Under the pieces are notes generated by a model. The model was not told the origin of the DNA. It made no database searches and saw nothing but the letters and a program-made list of their open reading frames with translations. DNA of 64,000 nt from contig WIXG01000296.1 of assembly GCA_009869945.1 (NCBI GenBank), positions 33,865-97,864 of the forward strand, read 5' to 3'. Position numbers and translations under genes: made by a program. The DNA comes from Mesaphorura yosii. Taxonomy: Eukaryota; Arthropoda; Collembola; Poduromorpha; Tullbergiidae. This document shows, piece by piece, positions 47,745 through 60,159 of the stretch (the first letter of the stretch is position 1; each line of letters begins with the position of its first letter).

Positions 47745-49886
47745 TTAAGTGGCAATCAAAGACTTGACGAATTTCCGTCCATTTGTAATGTTTGTGCCAC
47801 CAGCAATGATATTGCATTCGAGTCTCCTGCTGATCAACTGCAGCGTTGTGATTTCTACACGCGTGATCCCACCGACGATAAATACGAATATGTTGCGTCC
47901 ACGACTGTAAGGATCCACGGTCGGCTGCTCGGAGGAGGGTGTTGTGGCCTTGATTTTCACCGAGTTATCCATAATTTGGTAAAACTTCAAAACATCGTCT
48001 ATCTTCTTTTCGATCATGGTGCCTCCCGGAGTCGATGAAGACGCGAGCTTTGGGTTGAACAGCACAGAGAGAATTTCTTCAGTTACTTTCGTGATAAGTG
48101 GCGTGTATTTTCCATTGAATACATAGCTCGGGTGATCTGGCACGTCAAGCTTGACGTCAACGTTGTTGGATGGAACTGAAAGAAAGAGAATAAGAGAATG
48201 AGCCACAAGAAACTTTCTACAAAAACAAGTTCGCGTACTTAATTTCTTGATGACCGCTTGGAAGCCTGATTTCTTTGAGCCGGTACCGGCAGACGCGAGT
48301 CCAAGAGACGAATTGTTGGGACTTCCTCCGCCAGTGTTCTTGACCCGTGACAAAGCCTGGACGACACCACTCGGAGTGACGTCAAGCCCACGATGAGGAT
48401 ACAAGAGCCCCATTTTCTCAACTTGGTGGAGGGTAATTACTTGTTTAAAGCCGTAACTCTGGATGAATTGTTGTTTCAGAGATTTGTAGTCCCGCAGACC
48501 ATCTTGAACAAGTGTGGCAATACAAAAAAGTCTCAAGATTGTTATTAAGTCTGCATCTTTGGCCATTGAATCTTCCAAATAATTTACGACTTCTTTAAAA
48601 TTGCCGCCGTCGAATATGTTGGATTCAATGTCCATTATCTGCTTCAGTCCCGTCGCTCGTTCTTTGACGACCACGTCTAAAACACCCAGATGAAGGCATA
48701 CATTCTTCTGAAGTAGCTGAATTCTCTTTAAATCTTTCTCCACAAACGATTTCATCGCTGAGATGGGTAAGCAAGTGCTTCCTTCTTTTTGTCTCTTCAA
48801 ATCTGCACCGACTGCTACTAGTTGTTTGACAACAGACGAAAAATGCGTATTCCTGATTTGTTGAAAAATTGAATCGGAAGATGTTCCGAGCGTGTGTTTT
48901 ATCTTTTTAGTGCCATCTTCACTTCCTGTCACAGTGGAGTCGAAAGTCACTGTTTTCCCCTTAATTTCAAAGATCTCGTCCAGAAGACCTTCATATGTCA
49001 TTGGCAAAAGCAGAGGTGTTAAGAAATCCGCGGATCGGTCCATTACTATTACAGTTGGCAAGTCAGATACTGGGCGAAAGTGTTGTCGAAGACTGTTTTG
49101 ATGAATGTACTCGAACTCATCCATCTGTTTGCTTATGCCGACTGAATTACTTCCTAATGCAATCTGTCAGAACCAGAACAAGATTTTAGTCAATGCTCTC
49201 AGAAAAGCTGTTTAATCAAAGAAGGAAACTTACAAAATGATGAAAATCTCCATAAATACCGCGCAGGTTGAACAAGTCTTTGGCAATAGGGCACAAATAT
49301 GACGAATTACTGTGCAGCCAGAGGTCCGAGCAAATATTGTCGTACTCTAGACTCAGGATATAATCGTCCAAGGCTATGAATTCATAATTGTACTGTCCAA
49401 ATACGACGTGCCCATGAAGGCCTTCGGATTCGAACAGTGATGAAATAATGCTAAGGTTTCTTGGTATGACGATCACACCGTACTTAATGTCTGAAGTTCG
49501 ATTACGATTAAGGTTGTAGTTAATCTGATCACAGACCAATTTCGCACAGATAAGGTTCGAATGTATCAAGTATATTATCGTGTTATCACAGTCCTTGGTG
49601 TCAATTGAATGCGGAGGTGAACAACTTTCCAGATGAAATACTTTGGCCACTCCATGATTTCTGAAAAGGCGTAATGTGATGTCAATGTGAAGCTGGACAA
49701 TCTCACCAAACACATATCAATAGGCAGAAGAACTCACGTCAGAAATTGGTAATTGGCGATTAGATCCAGCGTCTGCGTTAGCCTGGCTTCAATGACGAGA
49801 ATCTTCTTGTATCCAGCAATTAATCGAAGTGCACTGGACAGATTTTGTTGCGAAATGCTTTTCAATAGATTAATATCGGGTGCCAT
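47745..49886 (-). CDS. VPS33A: VPS33A-like Sec1/Munc18 protein of the HOPS/CORVET tethering complexes
   Basis: Four exons (49886-49738, 49660-49234, 49163-48239 and 48175-47745) join in phase to give 643 residues. The Sec1 fold is supported by LDLIANYQFLTNHGVAKVF, the domain 3 region IVMDRSADFLTPLLLP followed by MTYEGLLDEIFEIK, and the C-terminal FIVGGITRVEITTLQLISRR. LKQQFIQSYGFKQVITLHQV and EKMGLL match VPS33A better than VPS33B. The protein assembles SNAREs for fusion at endosomes and lysosomes. It is somewhat longer than the human protein (about 600), with Ser/Gly-rich insertions around 48290-48340. The third exon has its donor at AAATTAA/GTACGC, and skipping that splice would add an in-frame 21-residue insert. 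Confidence 0.92.
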
Positions 49887-50225
49887 GTTGTGATGATGTG
49901 CTGCGGAATTCTAGGAAAATACGCTTAGCTTAGAGAATGCAATTCCGCTTTTGATGCTTTGATTTGATCAATTTGGGAAAAGTTTTGTTGTTATTTTATG
50001 ACACGGTAAGATTGTATTTATTTGAATTTTGTACACAAAGCATAAAAGGCCAGACCGATGACGTGATTCATACTTTGTCTCCTGTTTGTCGATCTGCATC
50101 CCGAAGTACTATGCGAAATTCTTCAGTATGAGGTTTCGCAAGTATGATAAACGCATATTTGTTTTTGAAGCTTAGATAGGCTACTGCCCTTCAATTTTAA
50201 TATTTCTTGAAAATAAATACATTTT

Positions 50226-51496
50226 CTAGTCATCGAACATGCAATTGTCATATTTGGCAAAGTAAATGTCTTCCCGCGCATCAAACCCGAGGTCTTGAAC
50301 ATGCTTCAGAATGGCTGCTTTGGAATCATCGCTGAGCTTTTTGTGTAGTGGAACAACGGCGTGCCAATCCTTAAGTCCATCTTCCCAGCACTGAACGTAC
50401 ACGACGAATGAATTGTTGTCGGTGAGCGTCACGTGCTCCTTTGCTGTAAGGGAAAAGGAAACGAAAATATCATTAATACTGCTCTCCAACATAATCGCCA
50501 TAACATTATGATTATGACAAGCATAATCGGAATCATCATAATTACAAGACTAATTTGCATATTTCATTCTCTTCCATGCGGACACAAAAGACAGGCGGTC
50601 TTGCCTTTAAATGCCAGTTCATTTTCCTACATTCTTAGGGAACAGGCCGGTGAGCTCATTGCAGTCTCTCAATCTCATTGTATGATGTGGGTTCAAATCC
50701 CACACAGGCTAAAAGTTTTGGGGTGAATTGCAGTTTTGTACTTTTTTGATCATCAGCCGGGTCAATAGCAAGGCTGGGAAGATCATGGGTGAAATATTTT
50801 CATGATCAAATTGTAAATTGCCCAAACTGGGATCGATTCTGGAAAGGAATCTATTATTTTGTCTCAACAATGAATAGCAGATGGGCCTCTCAGTATTCAG
50901 TGAGTCTATTCTACAGTACTCCTCCCATTGTGCTTGGTTAAAAATGTCGGTACGAACGTGGCAAGGGACTGTAGATTGAAGCACTTACTGATGTTGTGGT
51001 TCGACAATTGCTGCTCTCCAAACAACGTCAGCGCTGGGGTCAAGTGACAAGTGCTTACAATCGATTTTCCGTCCACCGAATCACAGTGTCTGTGTACCGC
51101 TGCCTGAAGTCCGAATCCAGTCTGAATCCATTCAACGGAATTCGTAGCAAAGTCGGGCTTCCAACTTTCATGCAGGCAAATATTTTCCAGTTGGTCCTGC
51201 TTGTAATTTGGAAGCAGGATTTCGGCATATCGTCGAAGCCCCGCGAACGATCCAGCATAGTGGTAATAAATATTGTTTGGATTGCCTTCACTTGGACTGC
51301 TCAACTGGGATAGAAAAATAGTTCAGTTAGTTAGAGCCGTATGCAAACTCTGTTGGTGTGTTTTGTGTACCCATTGTTGGTCGAAAAACTGAATTGGTTC
51401 CGGAAGTTCACATGCAGTTTCGTGATTATGGCTTGGATGGTGGTGTGCTCTCACCCGCAATATCAGCAAGCCAAGCAATATATGCAAAGAGTTCAT
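50226..51496 (-). CDS. Possible secreted lipocalin-like protein (partial model)
   Basis: Exon 1 (51496-51371) starts MNSLHILLGLLILRVRA, a signal peptide, then a His-rich bit and CELPEPIQFFDQQW. Exon 2 (51304-51059) joins in phase and carries YYHYAGSFAGLRRYAEILLP and then NICLHESWKPDF. The last exon (50443-50226) carries EHVTLTDNNSFVVYVQCWED, HVQDLGFDAREDIYFAKYDNC and the stop. The last piece resembles the C-terminal strand, helix and cysteine of apolipoprotein-D-like lipocalins, which bind small hydrophobic ligands. The middle (50700-51000) has open fragments (IDPSLGNLQFDHENIS) whose phases I could not close, so one or two exons are missing or the gene is damaged. The family call is tentative. 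Confidence 0.42.
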
Positions 51497-51599
51497 GATG
51501 GCCGATTTAGAATTATGGCAATGATTGCTTAATGCAAATGAATTCACTGAGAAATCTCTAATCTCCACTGCACCCTGCACAGATTTGAATCTCAATCAC

Positions 51600-52153
51600 A
51601 GTTCCTCACTGCTTATATGCTTTTATTTATTTTTCGCACATGGTTAAATTATTGTGGTGCACCTTGGACCACATTGTTGAATCCTTACTGCAGCGTGTCA
51701 TTATGAAGCAAGTGCCATCACGTATAAATTTCAAGGCCCAGCTCAGAGCCAACCTTAGGGAACCAAACCACAATCATTGCAAAGGCAACAGCGGCATAAA
51801 TAACAGCCAAACATGTGTAAACCATTTATTTATTTAGCATTTAAAACACCAACTAAAGGGTCTCGACTACTTCTACGTACTACCTTGCAATTAACCTTTT
51901 TCGTAAAAATTTTTAAAGTAGAAAGCAACAGTAAGCTTAGAGTCAAATTATCAAAAATTACGACATGTGGTGGAGATGGAACCCGTATAATGTTCAATTC
52001 AGGCCACAAGAAACCCGTACATGTTACAATACCCGTGAATTGCAATTTGGCTCAATTGAGCCAATTGGCCTATTGGTAAATTATGCTAATGCTACAATTC
52101 TACCACAATACATGCTAAAAGTCCTTCCAAAGGAACAGAATAATGAACACATT
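51600..52153. other. Intergenic region before the matrix-protein stop
   Basis: AT-rich with no supported ORF. The plus-strand frames 51640-51837 and 51813-52079 have no features. Confidence 0.4.
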
Positions 52154-55100
52154 TTAATGAAAATGATGATGGTGATGGCAATGTCTTTCGTCGGACCCAT
52201 CGCGACAGTCTTTCTCGCCATCACACCTACGATACAAGAGAGGCAGAAAATTAAGCTGAGTGTGGCATTTCGTAGCACGATTCAAATTATCCAGCTTACT
52301 TATCATCCAGGCTAATGCACTGATCTCCAGAGTGGCATCGATACTGGTGTTGAGTGCATTGAATTCCGTCATTAACTTTCAGCAACACACTGACTCGATC
52401 TTCGCCTCCTTCATTTTGGGCGGTACAGAAATATTCGCCTTCGTGAGCTTTGATGGCTTCGCGAATCTCGAAGTTGATTGTGTTGGCCTGCGTCTCCAGC
52501 AGAGTTTGTTCCTCCATCCTGCTCGTAAAGTCAGAAAAAGAGCTTTTACATGTTGTACGAACTATCAATGGCCAGAAGAAACTCCATCGTCAATCCTGAC
52601 TACTTACCCTTCTGATGTCTTCACAAAACGAGACCATCTCAGGGTCGGGGTCGGCTCTCCATAGGCCTGGCACTCAAGGCTAATTCTCCGGCCTCCGTTT
52701 ACGACTAATGGAGAGGTTTCCGAAATGCTGACGGTTGGTGCAACACTTTCCTGTCATGAATAGTGTCACATAAAATGTGGTTTTTAATTTTCATTATGTG
52801 TTAGTAATGAAATTGAAACTTACAGCCTTTACGGCCAACTTGGTCTTAGTTGATACGACGTCGCCAGCGGATGAGGTTCCAGCGCAAATGTACCAGCCCG
52901 AATCATCGGAGACAACGGACGGCAGTACAAGAAGCTGACCATTGGATTCAATGTTTGCCGTCTTCCGGATTATTCCATTCTCTTTGAACCACTCAATCTT
53001 CAGATGTTCATCCCCTTTTGGTTTGCAGTGCAACTCAACTTTCCCACCGGGTTTTACCAAGTGCCCAGGAGGCTTGACAGTGATCACCACACCAATGTCG
53101 TCGTCTTCCGATTGCACAACATTTTCGGATATTGACTTCGGACTTTTTGCGTCTGGAAATATCAGATTCAGTGCATAATATGAGCACCTCACAGGTTTCT
53201 CGATTGCTGCCAAAGGACTCACCGTCTTCATGAACAACGAGGGTCGCTTTGTCGCCGCCTTTCCCAATCGCATTGGTGACAATGCAGTGATATTCGCCTT
53301 CATGCTTCTTGGTTATTGGACCAATTGTTAAAGTCGAAGAATTAATTATCCCAAGGTCAAGGTCCGATGCGCCGTTCTTCTTCCTCCAGAACACCGTCAC
53401 GTTTTCTTTTGTGCCCTCGAGAATGTTGCAATGGAATTGCACCATATCATCGACGTTGGCATGCATTATCGATGGTTCGATGGAAACATTTGGTGCCAGA
53501 CCGAGCACTGTAGCTTCGGTTGTCGCTGCTAAGCTCCGAGGGATGAAATTTCTTCCTGCTGATATGTTGGTATATTCCAGCGTCAGGAGGTATTGTTCGT
53601 CTTGAACCAGTTGCTGCATCCAAGGACTCATCGGTGCATCATCTTGTTCCCGAAATGGAAGTTGAATGTCCTTGCAGCCAGGACAAATTCCTCTGGTCTT
53701 GTTGTAGACGAGAATGACTACTCGATCCAGTTGCAAGAATGTTGAATGTGAGACCGAACAGAAATAAGTTCCCGAATCACCCGTCTCCGCTCTGTTTATT
53801 TTCAGTTCTCCTGGTCTTGAGTACCTCCCGTCGAGTCTGCCTCCCTGCCCTATGGCTCTGCCTCCTGGACGAGACCAAGTCAACGGGAGGCCCTGCTACA
53901 AAAGAGCAACAAAGTTACTAGCAATGCGTGAAGTTCAAATGTCACAAATGACTTACTAATCTTGATGCAAAATACAAAGCAGTACAATTAAAGTGAATTG
54001 TATCCCCAACATCGTAGCACATAAATTTGCCTTCGGGGACAATCGAAGCATTGACATAGACCATTGGTGGGGGCAATGGCAGGCTCACATTGCAGTTCTT
54101 CACATCTGAAAATGACGGGAAAGGTGAATAAAAATAGAAAACTCAATTTGCACTAGTGCCTCATATGATAGTCTTACTAATGTAGCTAGAGGCTTCAGCA
54201 ACCACGACCTTTGACCCTTCAACATTGTCTTTCAAGAAACAAACCACCTTCTGGTGCTGCGTTCTCAGCTTAATTTTTGCGGAAATGCCGTTGCTCGATT
54301 CCTTTCGGGAGAAATGTTCAAATGCTAGTGGAATTATTTGCAACTCGATTTCGAGGCGCTTTGTGCTTTCGTAGGTGCAAGTGAACTCGACTTCTTCGTT
54401 TTCGCAGCAGCTCACGCGCAGTGGTTTCAGAGTGAGTGTCACGGAGTCTGGGATTGAAAAATTTATTAAATTGTCCAAACTGTTCTTGCATTAATTTTGT
54501 TATAATTTGCATTGCAACTTACCATTAACTTCACAATCAGAGCATTTCACGTTCCCGTCCGAGCCAAGCGTGCATATTGCATTCGGATCTTTGCAAGGAC
54601 AACGTTTGCAACTGCCAAACAAGCTGTTCGACATGTCCCTTGTATCACGGTAGAAGTTAGGAGCGCAACTCTACAAGGAACCACAAAGGAGGGCGCGTTT
54701 TTTCATTTGCTAAGATAATTACGTTTTTCGCATCACGAACCTCGCAAGAATATCCAGTGTAGCCAATGGGACACGAGCAGTCTTCAATCTGGAGTGTGAA
54801 ATCCGATGACCGTGGTGGTGGAGTCAATGTGCCCTGTTCAAGCACGACATTTCTCAAGGTGGTCGACCTCATACCATCTCCAGCGAAGGTAGCACGGAGT
54901 AGAATTTTGTCAACGTTTGCAAGGACAAACAAAATGTCTTCTCTCGTTGCCAGTCGACTTCGATTATTCTCTGCTACCAGCCAGCCATCAGACTCGTCAA
55001 GAACTGCTTTGAGTGTCTGGAAGTAACATGTATGTAGAAAACTTTAACTCAATTCTGAAACCATTCCACTTCGGCTACAGGTTGTACACTCACAATGTCC

Positions 55101-57092
55101 CCAGCTGGAAAAGACTGCTTAGATGTCCAATAAATGGTGAAGTGATCGGCGCCAACAATGATGATATCATTTCCGGGTACCACAGGAGATGACAAGGAAA
55201 ATTGGAGGGCAGCAGTGATCGTCATGCCATATGATGTTAGCTGAAATCAATTGTACGTAGTATATTTCATCTAGAACGTCAAGAAGGGAATTAAAAATCT
55301 TACAAGGCTCCCGGAGCAGAGGTTCCGCGGCAGAACCCAATAAAGAAGCGGTGAGCCCCGCCCACCAGGGAAGTTGTACGAAAGCGATCCACGATTCAAC
55401 TGGTATGAATTTCCTTCACTAATTAAATAATTAGGAGACGTTAGAAAAATGACGCTCTGAACGCCCAGAATAAAGTTGTTAACCTGTCAATCAGTTGCAC
55501 GTCAGATGTTGCTGCGCAGGCGGTGCTCGTGCCCCTGTAGAACGGTGCAAAGGTACACGACTCCGAAACTCCTGAGCAGAAGCATTTCAAGCAGCCCTGT
55601 GGGTTTGAACTACGCAAGCCAAAATAGCCTCGCCTGCATGAATCGCAGAGGGCACCATCCGCATTTTTCTAATTCAGTTGAATACAAATTAAGTCAATCA
55701 ATAAAGCTAAGTAGATATTGCATTCTGGTGTAGATCGAACCTTGCACAGACATTCCTTTCCATTTTGTATGAGAGTGCCTCGTGGATCACAATGACATGG
55801 TGGACAAGTACAGGTAAGGGGCTCAGACCCAGGGCAGTTGCAGTCACATGTCACATTGCACTCGGGAATCGGTATGGGACAAATTGGTGTCACCGGGCAC
55901 GGTTGAGGTGGTGGCGTCGGAAGAGGGATTGGGCAAATAGGCATGTAAGGACAGGCAACGGTAGGTGGTACTTGAACGGGGCAAACCAACGACAGCGGAC
56001 AAGGAGGTGGACGCGGTGGAGGAGGTGGCCGTGGACAAATTGGAGGAATCGGACAATTGATTGGTGGTGGGTAAATTATCGGAGGAGTGGGAGGTGGAAA
56101 TGGCGGAGGTCCGCATGGTGGGTATATACATTGAGGTGGCGGAGTAGGTGGGCGAGGCTGGATCGGACACGGTGGGCAATAGTCAGGACCGATTACTGGA
56201 TTGAAGACGCATGGAGGACAAGTCGGCTGGAAGGGCGGTGTGTAAGGACAAGGCGGGCAGTTTGGCTGATATGGACACGGAGGACAAGGAATTCCTGGGC
56301 CGGGCCAAGTTGGAGTAGAGCAGTTTGGCCATAGCAGCTGCCCATTTGGACAGCCTGGAGGAATACCATAAGTCGGTTTGGCGCAAGAGAATGAATTGAA
56401 GGGGCTATACGGTTGCTGCACATAGCCAGGCGCACATATCTCACAATGTTTTCCTGTATAGCCTTCCGGACATACGCACACCAGATTCCCTCCATCTTTT
56501 CGACAGTCAGATCCGCGCCTTTGGAAATTATATGAACAGATCTCATGAAAATACTTTCTCACCGGTATGAGTGGCGATAATACAAGGTGCACTTACGCAC
56601 GACAAGGACATTGAATACATTGCTGTCCTTCGAGGTAGTACCCTTTACTGCAACTGCAAATTAAATGAGATGTGTCAGCTTATGTCTTATATGGATAATG
56701 ACCTTTTTGAAACGTGAATTAATTGCCCTACCTGACGACCGTGCATGGCGGGCAATAAATTTGGGCTGTTGGAGCTAATCCAGTCTGAATTGGCCCAATT
56801 CCGTCAGGACAAGGCTACGTGGGACAAGAAAAGGCAATTAAGGGTTAGAATTGGCTAGATAATAATTGGCTATCTGCATTTGCTTACTGAACAAGGTGGG
56901 GGACGTCCCAAGTTGGGCTGTGGCTCTGGCGCTCCCGAAACCCCGGAAAGCTTGAACACCTGCAAATAATGCGGAGATCAATTTCGCAATACTATTTAAC
57001 AGACTGCCAATTAGTTAATGCGATTGAAGTTCGAGAAAACTAACCAGGAAAATATTTATGAAGCTAACTATGAAGGACGAAATCTTGGCCAT
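52154..57092 (-). CDS. Large secreted matrix protein: laminin-EGF, Pro/Cys-rich linker, laminin IV, Ig repeats, LDLa
   Basis: A signal peptide exon (57092-57045, MAKISSFIVSFINIFL) is followed in phase by 56959-56888, 56814-56732, 56653-56597, 56518-55741 and an exon from 55668. Domains in order: laminin-type EGF (CPEGYTGKHCEICAPGYVQQ), a Pro/Cys-rich stretch of about 190 residues, a second laminin EGF (GALCDSCRRGYFGLRSSNPQ), and a laminin IV domain (LSYNFPGGRGSPLLYWVLP to TTLRNVVLEQG). An EGF (CSCPIGYTGYSCE) comes next, then three to five Ig-type domains (SGTYFCSVSH, GEYHCIVTNAIG, SGWYICAGTSS and GEYFCTAQNEGG). One LDLa repeat (HQYRCHSGDQCISLDDKCDG then EKDCRDGSDERHC) ends the protein, with a His-rich tail. 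These modules occur in perlecan (HSPG2/trol), but the order is reversed (LDLa last) and laminin-G is missing. A basement-membrane role is inference. The middle exon edges were not all checked. Confidence 0.85.
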
Positions 57093-59175
57093 CTTTGGGA
57101 TGGCCGGAGGGAGCACTTCTACTTCTACCTTACTGAGAAAGCTGACAAATACTGAACTGTAAGATCTCACAAACTGGCCTTACTAAACGAAAAATTTTCG
57201 GCGTTCACACTAATTCTTATCTCGGACAGGAAACGTAGCAAAAATTTCACACTACGAAGTTTCGATAAATGACGTGTGACAAAGATGAAAGAGAATTTCC
57301 AGCGCGCGTGGAGCAGAAGTAGATTGTCCTGCTGGAGCCGATTGGGGTCATGTCGTTTATCAGTCAAACTCTGATCCATGTTTGCGCTGTTTGACTTGGC
57401 AAAATAATTCAAAAGTGCGTGTCAGAGTCAAGAAGGTGTGCGTAGACAAAAAAGTTCCCTGATGTCGATTTCCATTTAAGTTCAGCGTGTCCGACGGTAG
57501 CGAGTATGAATGAGACTCAGATATTAAACAAAACACGAAACCGCACTTTACTCTTTTGTAATATATTGTGTGGAGAACAAGTTGCTGGCCAAGATAAGAC
57601 TTTGGAATTGAAAAGCGAATCATAAGATAAGACTTACCACCGGTGAGCCACATCGACAAGCGAAAGCGAATTTGATCAAAGTAAACCAACATGAAAACTG
57701 AAAATAATCATTTCGCAAACAGGACAAAGTATACACAAAAGCAATGACGTTCGTTTGAGAACGAAAATGTATACTTGTGCTGTAAACTTGTTCAAAAAGT
57801 TTCCAGCAAAAGTGAGACGCCATTTTTATCACAATATTTGCATGAGAATCAAGAATTTGAAGATTTGAAGTTTACTGAGTTTGTCTAGACTCAGCCCGAC
57901 AGCTTTGGCAAGGCAGACACTTGACTTGTCACATCAGGTCGGGGCACTTGAACTCAATTCACCTTGCTTTATTTCCTAACGGACTACTTTTGTTTGGAGG
58001 AGCGAGAGTCGTCAGTGGCCTGTGGTTATTGAGAGCGTATGTATGCGTACATATGAGCTTGAGCATTGAAAGATTAGACTTTGGCTTATCTGGTCTCACA
58101 TCTGTAATCAGTTTTCATTGGTTCTTCTCCTCTGTAGTAGAAAATTTTTAATGATTCCGTAATTCTTGTAACGGCTGAATGAATGAGTAGTCAGTTTCAT
58201 TGATCTCAGCTTATCCTGTAAAATATTCTCATGTCTACGGTGACGGACAAATTGTTTGTCCGAAGCACACAAAGTGTAGTAAGAGAGTAAGCACCTCAGT
58301 TATTACTTCAAATGGTAATTCAATTGATTGGTTCAAGACTGATGAATGAAGTCGTGAAAATACTTTTTTTTCTCATCTCGGACGAGAAACAAGCTTACCT
58401 TTGATTCTGAGTTATCACTTGAATTCATTCCACGCTAGAAATCAAACATCACAGGGACGAGCATGAACAACATCACGATCGCTCGAAATTGGGTTAATGT
58501 ACTGGAGTGTTATGCTTCTATTGCATTAAGACTTGAGATAAGCCATAAGCCTCGCGAGGACAATTTCAGAGTTTACGCGATTCATGTCGCATACACACGT
58601 GCTACACAATCCTCAAAGAGATTATTCCCAAGTAATTCTACTGCTATGCGAATTGGTTGCTATATCCGTATTTCCGAAATGGTAGATATCGCAGTTAAAG
58701 TTGGAGATAAAAACTTTCAGAAATGTTTCGCCTCGCATAAATTATTAGGAAAAATTACCAAATTACAGCAATTACACGTCGTCCTTGTTGAAGTGAATAC
58801 AAAAGAATGAAACGGAACAAAGTCTTACATGAATGATGCCATTTGTTGATACTTTTGCTCTGATGTTTCTGCCTGCTTTGCATACAACCGTTTAATTTGA
58901 ACATTTTTATTGCTGAAAAACAAACAAATAATTAATTATTGAGAATAAATTATTCCGCGTAAAAGTGGATGACAGGCGAATCACGCATCTCAGCAGGGAA
59001 GTAGATCTCCAGACGAAATGAAAGTCGACTAAAAATCTACATGACCCAGAAAGCAGATAAAAGTAAACTAGTCTTCTACTGAAGAGGAGACTTCCTCCTG
59101 ACTAAGGTACATTATGGAAAGTTGAAAAGGTTTAAGTATTATCAAGTCCATTGTATTAATCTGCTTGCTTTGGGT
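57093..59175. other. Gene-poor region
   Basis: About 2 kb with no recognised gene. The plus-strand ORF 58463-58810 (MNNITIARNWVNVLECY..., 115 codons) starts with ATG but shows no domain, signal or membrane segment, and it may be chance. The left part must contain the 5' region of the matrix-protein gene. Confidence 0.4.
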
Positions 59176-59768
59176 ATGAATCTAAGCTCAAACACTACAT
59201 ATGGAGACCGAGATTACGCCTGTACAGGCTACTCGCTAAACACCTCTTCAGATAGTGCCTATATATTATGTAACAATATCCTCGAATCTTCTCCAGGAGG
59301 TATGGAGCCAACCGCAGCCTCAAATCAATGTGGAAATCTAAATCTGTATCTTGAGAACTCGATAGAGCAAACAATCTCAATTAAGGTGGAAGTTGATGAG
59401 GACGGCGAGATGCTGAATTGGCCCGACATTCCATCACCTCTTCAAGACGCTTGTGCAAGTCACAGGAAAGCAAAACCTCTGTCAAAGGAATTACGCCAGT
59501 TCGTCCAGGACCACTTCAAAGTAGTTGAAAAAATGCGCAAATTGTACAGCAAGGCCTTGACCGAAGCCGACAGCTTCTCTTTCTGTGAAGTGTGTTGCAA
59601 TCAGGTGAATGTGCTGAGAATTTATGGTAGAAACTAATAGAAATTCAACAGGAATTCCAAATGATGAGTGCGAAGATTAATGCTGAGTTTGATATCACAT
59701 ATATTGCTAGAAAGAACACAATCGAAGAAGAAAGCACTACGCCCTCACCTTCCATCACGGAATGTTAA
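59176..59768 (+). CDS. Orphan two-exon protein (uncharacterised)
   Basis: Exon 1 (59176-59604, from ATG: MNLSSNTTYGDRDYAC) and exon 2 (59652-59768) join in phase at a GTGAAT donor and an AACAG acceptor, giving 181 residues. It is polar and acidic in the middle (ISIKVEVDEDGEMLNW) with a basic helical stretch (FKVVEKMRKLYSKALTE), then CEVCCNQ. The IKVE sequence fits a SUMO-site consensus. I do not recognise the family. It lies immediately upstream of a decayed transposase, so it may be part of that element or a host sequence captured next to it. Confidence 0.35.
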
Positions 59769-59799
59769 TTTTTTCAACATTATTTAGCCTTCAAAATCT

Positions 59800-60050
59800 G
59801 TCTAACGCTAATTTGTGGCATGCTGATGGTACTTTTAAATGTGCACCTGGGCTATTTATGCAATTATACACAATATATTGCGTTAGGGACAGCACCACAT
59901 TTTACATGCGTGTTTGCATTGTTACCGAACAAGCGAGAGATAACTTACAACCGTCTCCTGGAAACTGTGAAAGACCTGGCTGAAGCAAGAAATATTCACC
60001 TGAATCTTACAGAATCATGTCAGACTTTGAAGTCGGGTTCATCAGTGCAA
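59800..60050 (+). mobile_element. Remnant of a MULE-type transposase, frameshifted
   Basis: One frame encodes NLWHADGTFKCAPGLFMQLY and TIYC; the next frame continues CVFALLPNKREITYNRLLE and TVKDLAEARNIHLNL. Together these match the DGTFK...F.QLYTIH...CVFALLPNK block, the core of the MULE transposase domain common in arthropod genomes. A one-base shift near 59885 splits the block, and nothing before or after continues the enzyme, so it is a dead fragment. I found no terminal inverted repeats. Confidence 0.72.
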
Positions 60051-60159
60051 GCAAAACCAAATTTCCTAATGCGTAACACAAGGAGAGCTACTTTCATTAC
60101 AGCCAATATTTTTTTTTCACGTTTACTGTATGTTGTGATAGTTTTAGTCACCTGAACAG

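Noticed and set aside
55765-56334. 189-codon Trp/Arg-rich ORF on the plus strand
   Set aside because: It is the exact antisense of the Pro/Cys-rich linker; CCN proline codons read as NGG on the other strand, producing Trp, Arg and Gly by composition alone.
58463-58810. 115-codon plus ORF in the gene-poor region
   Set aside because: It starts with ATG but has no motif, signal peptide or neighbouring exon that joins it; kept only as a note.
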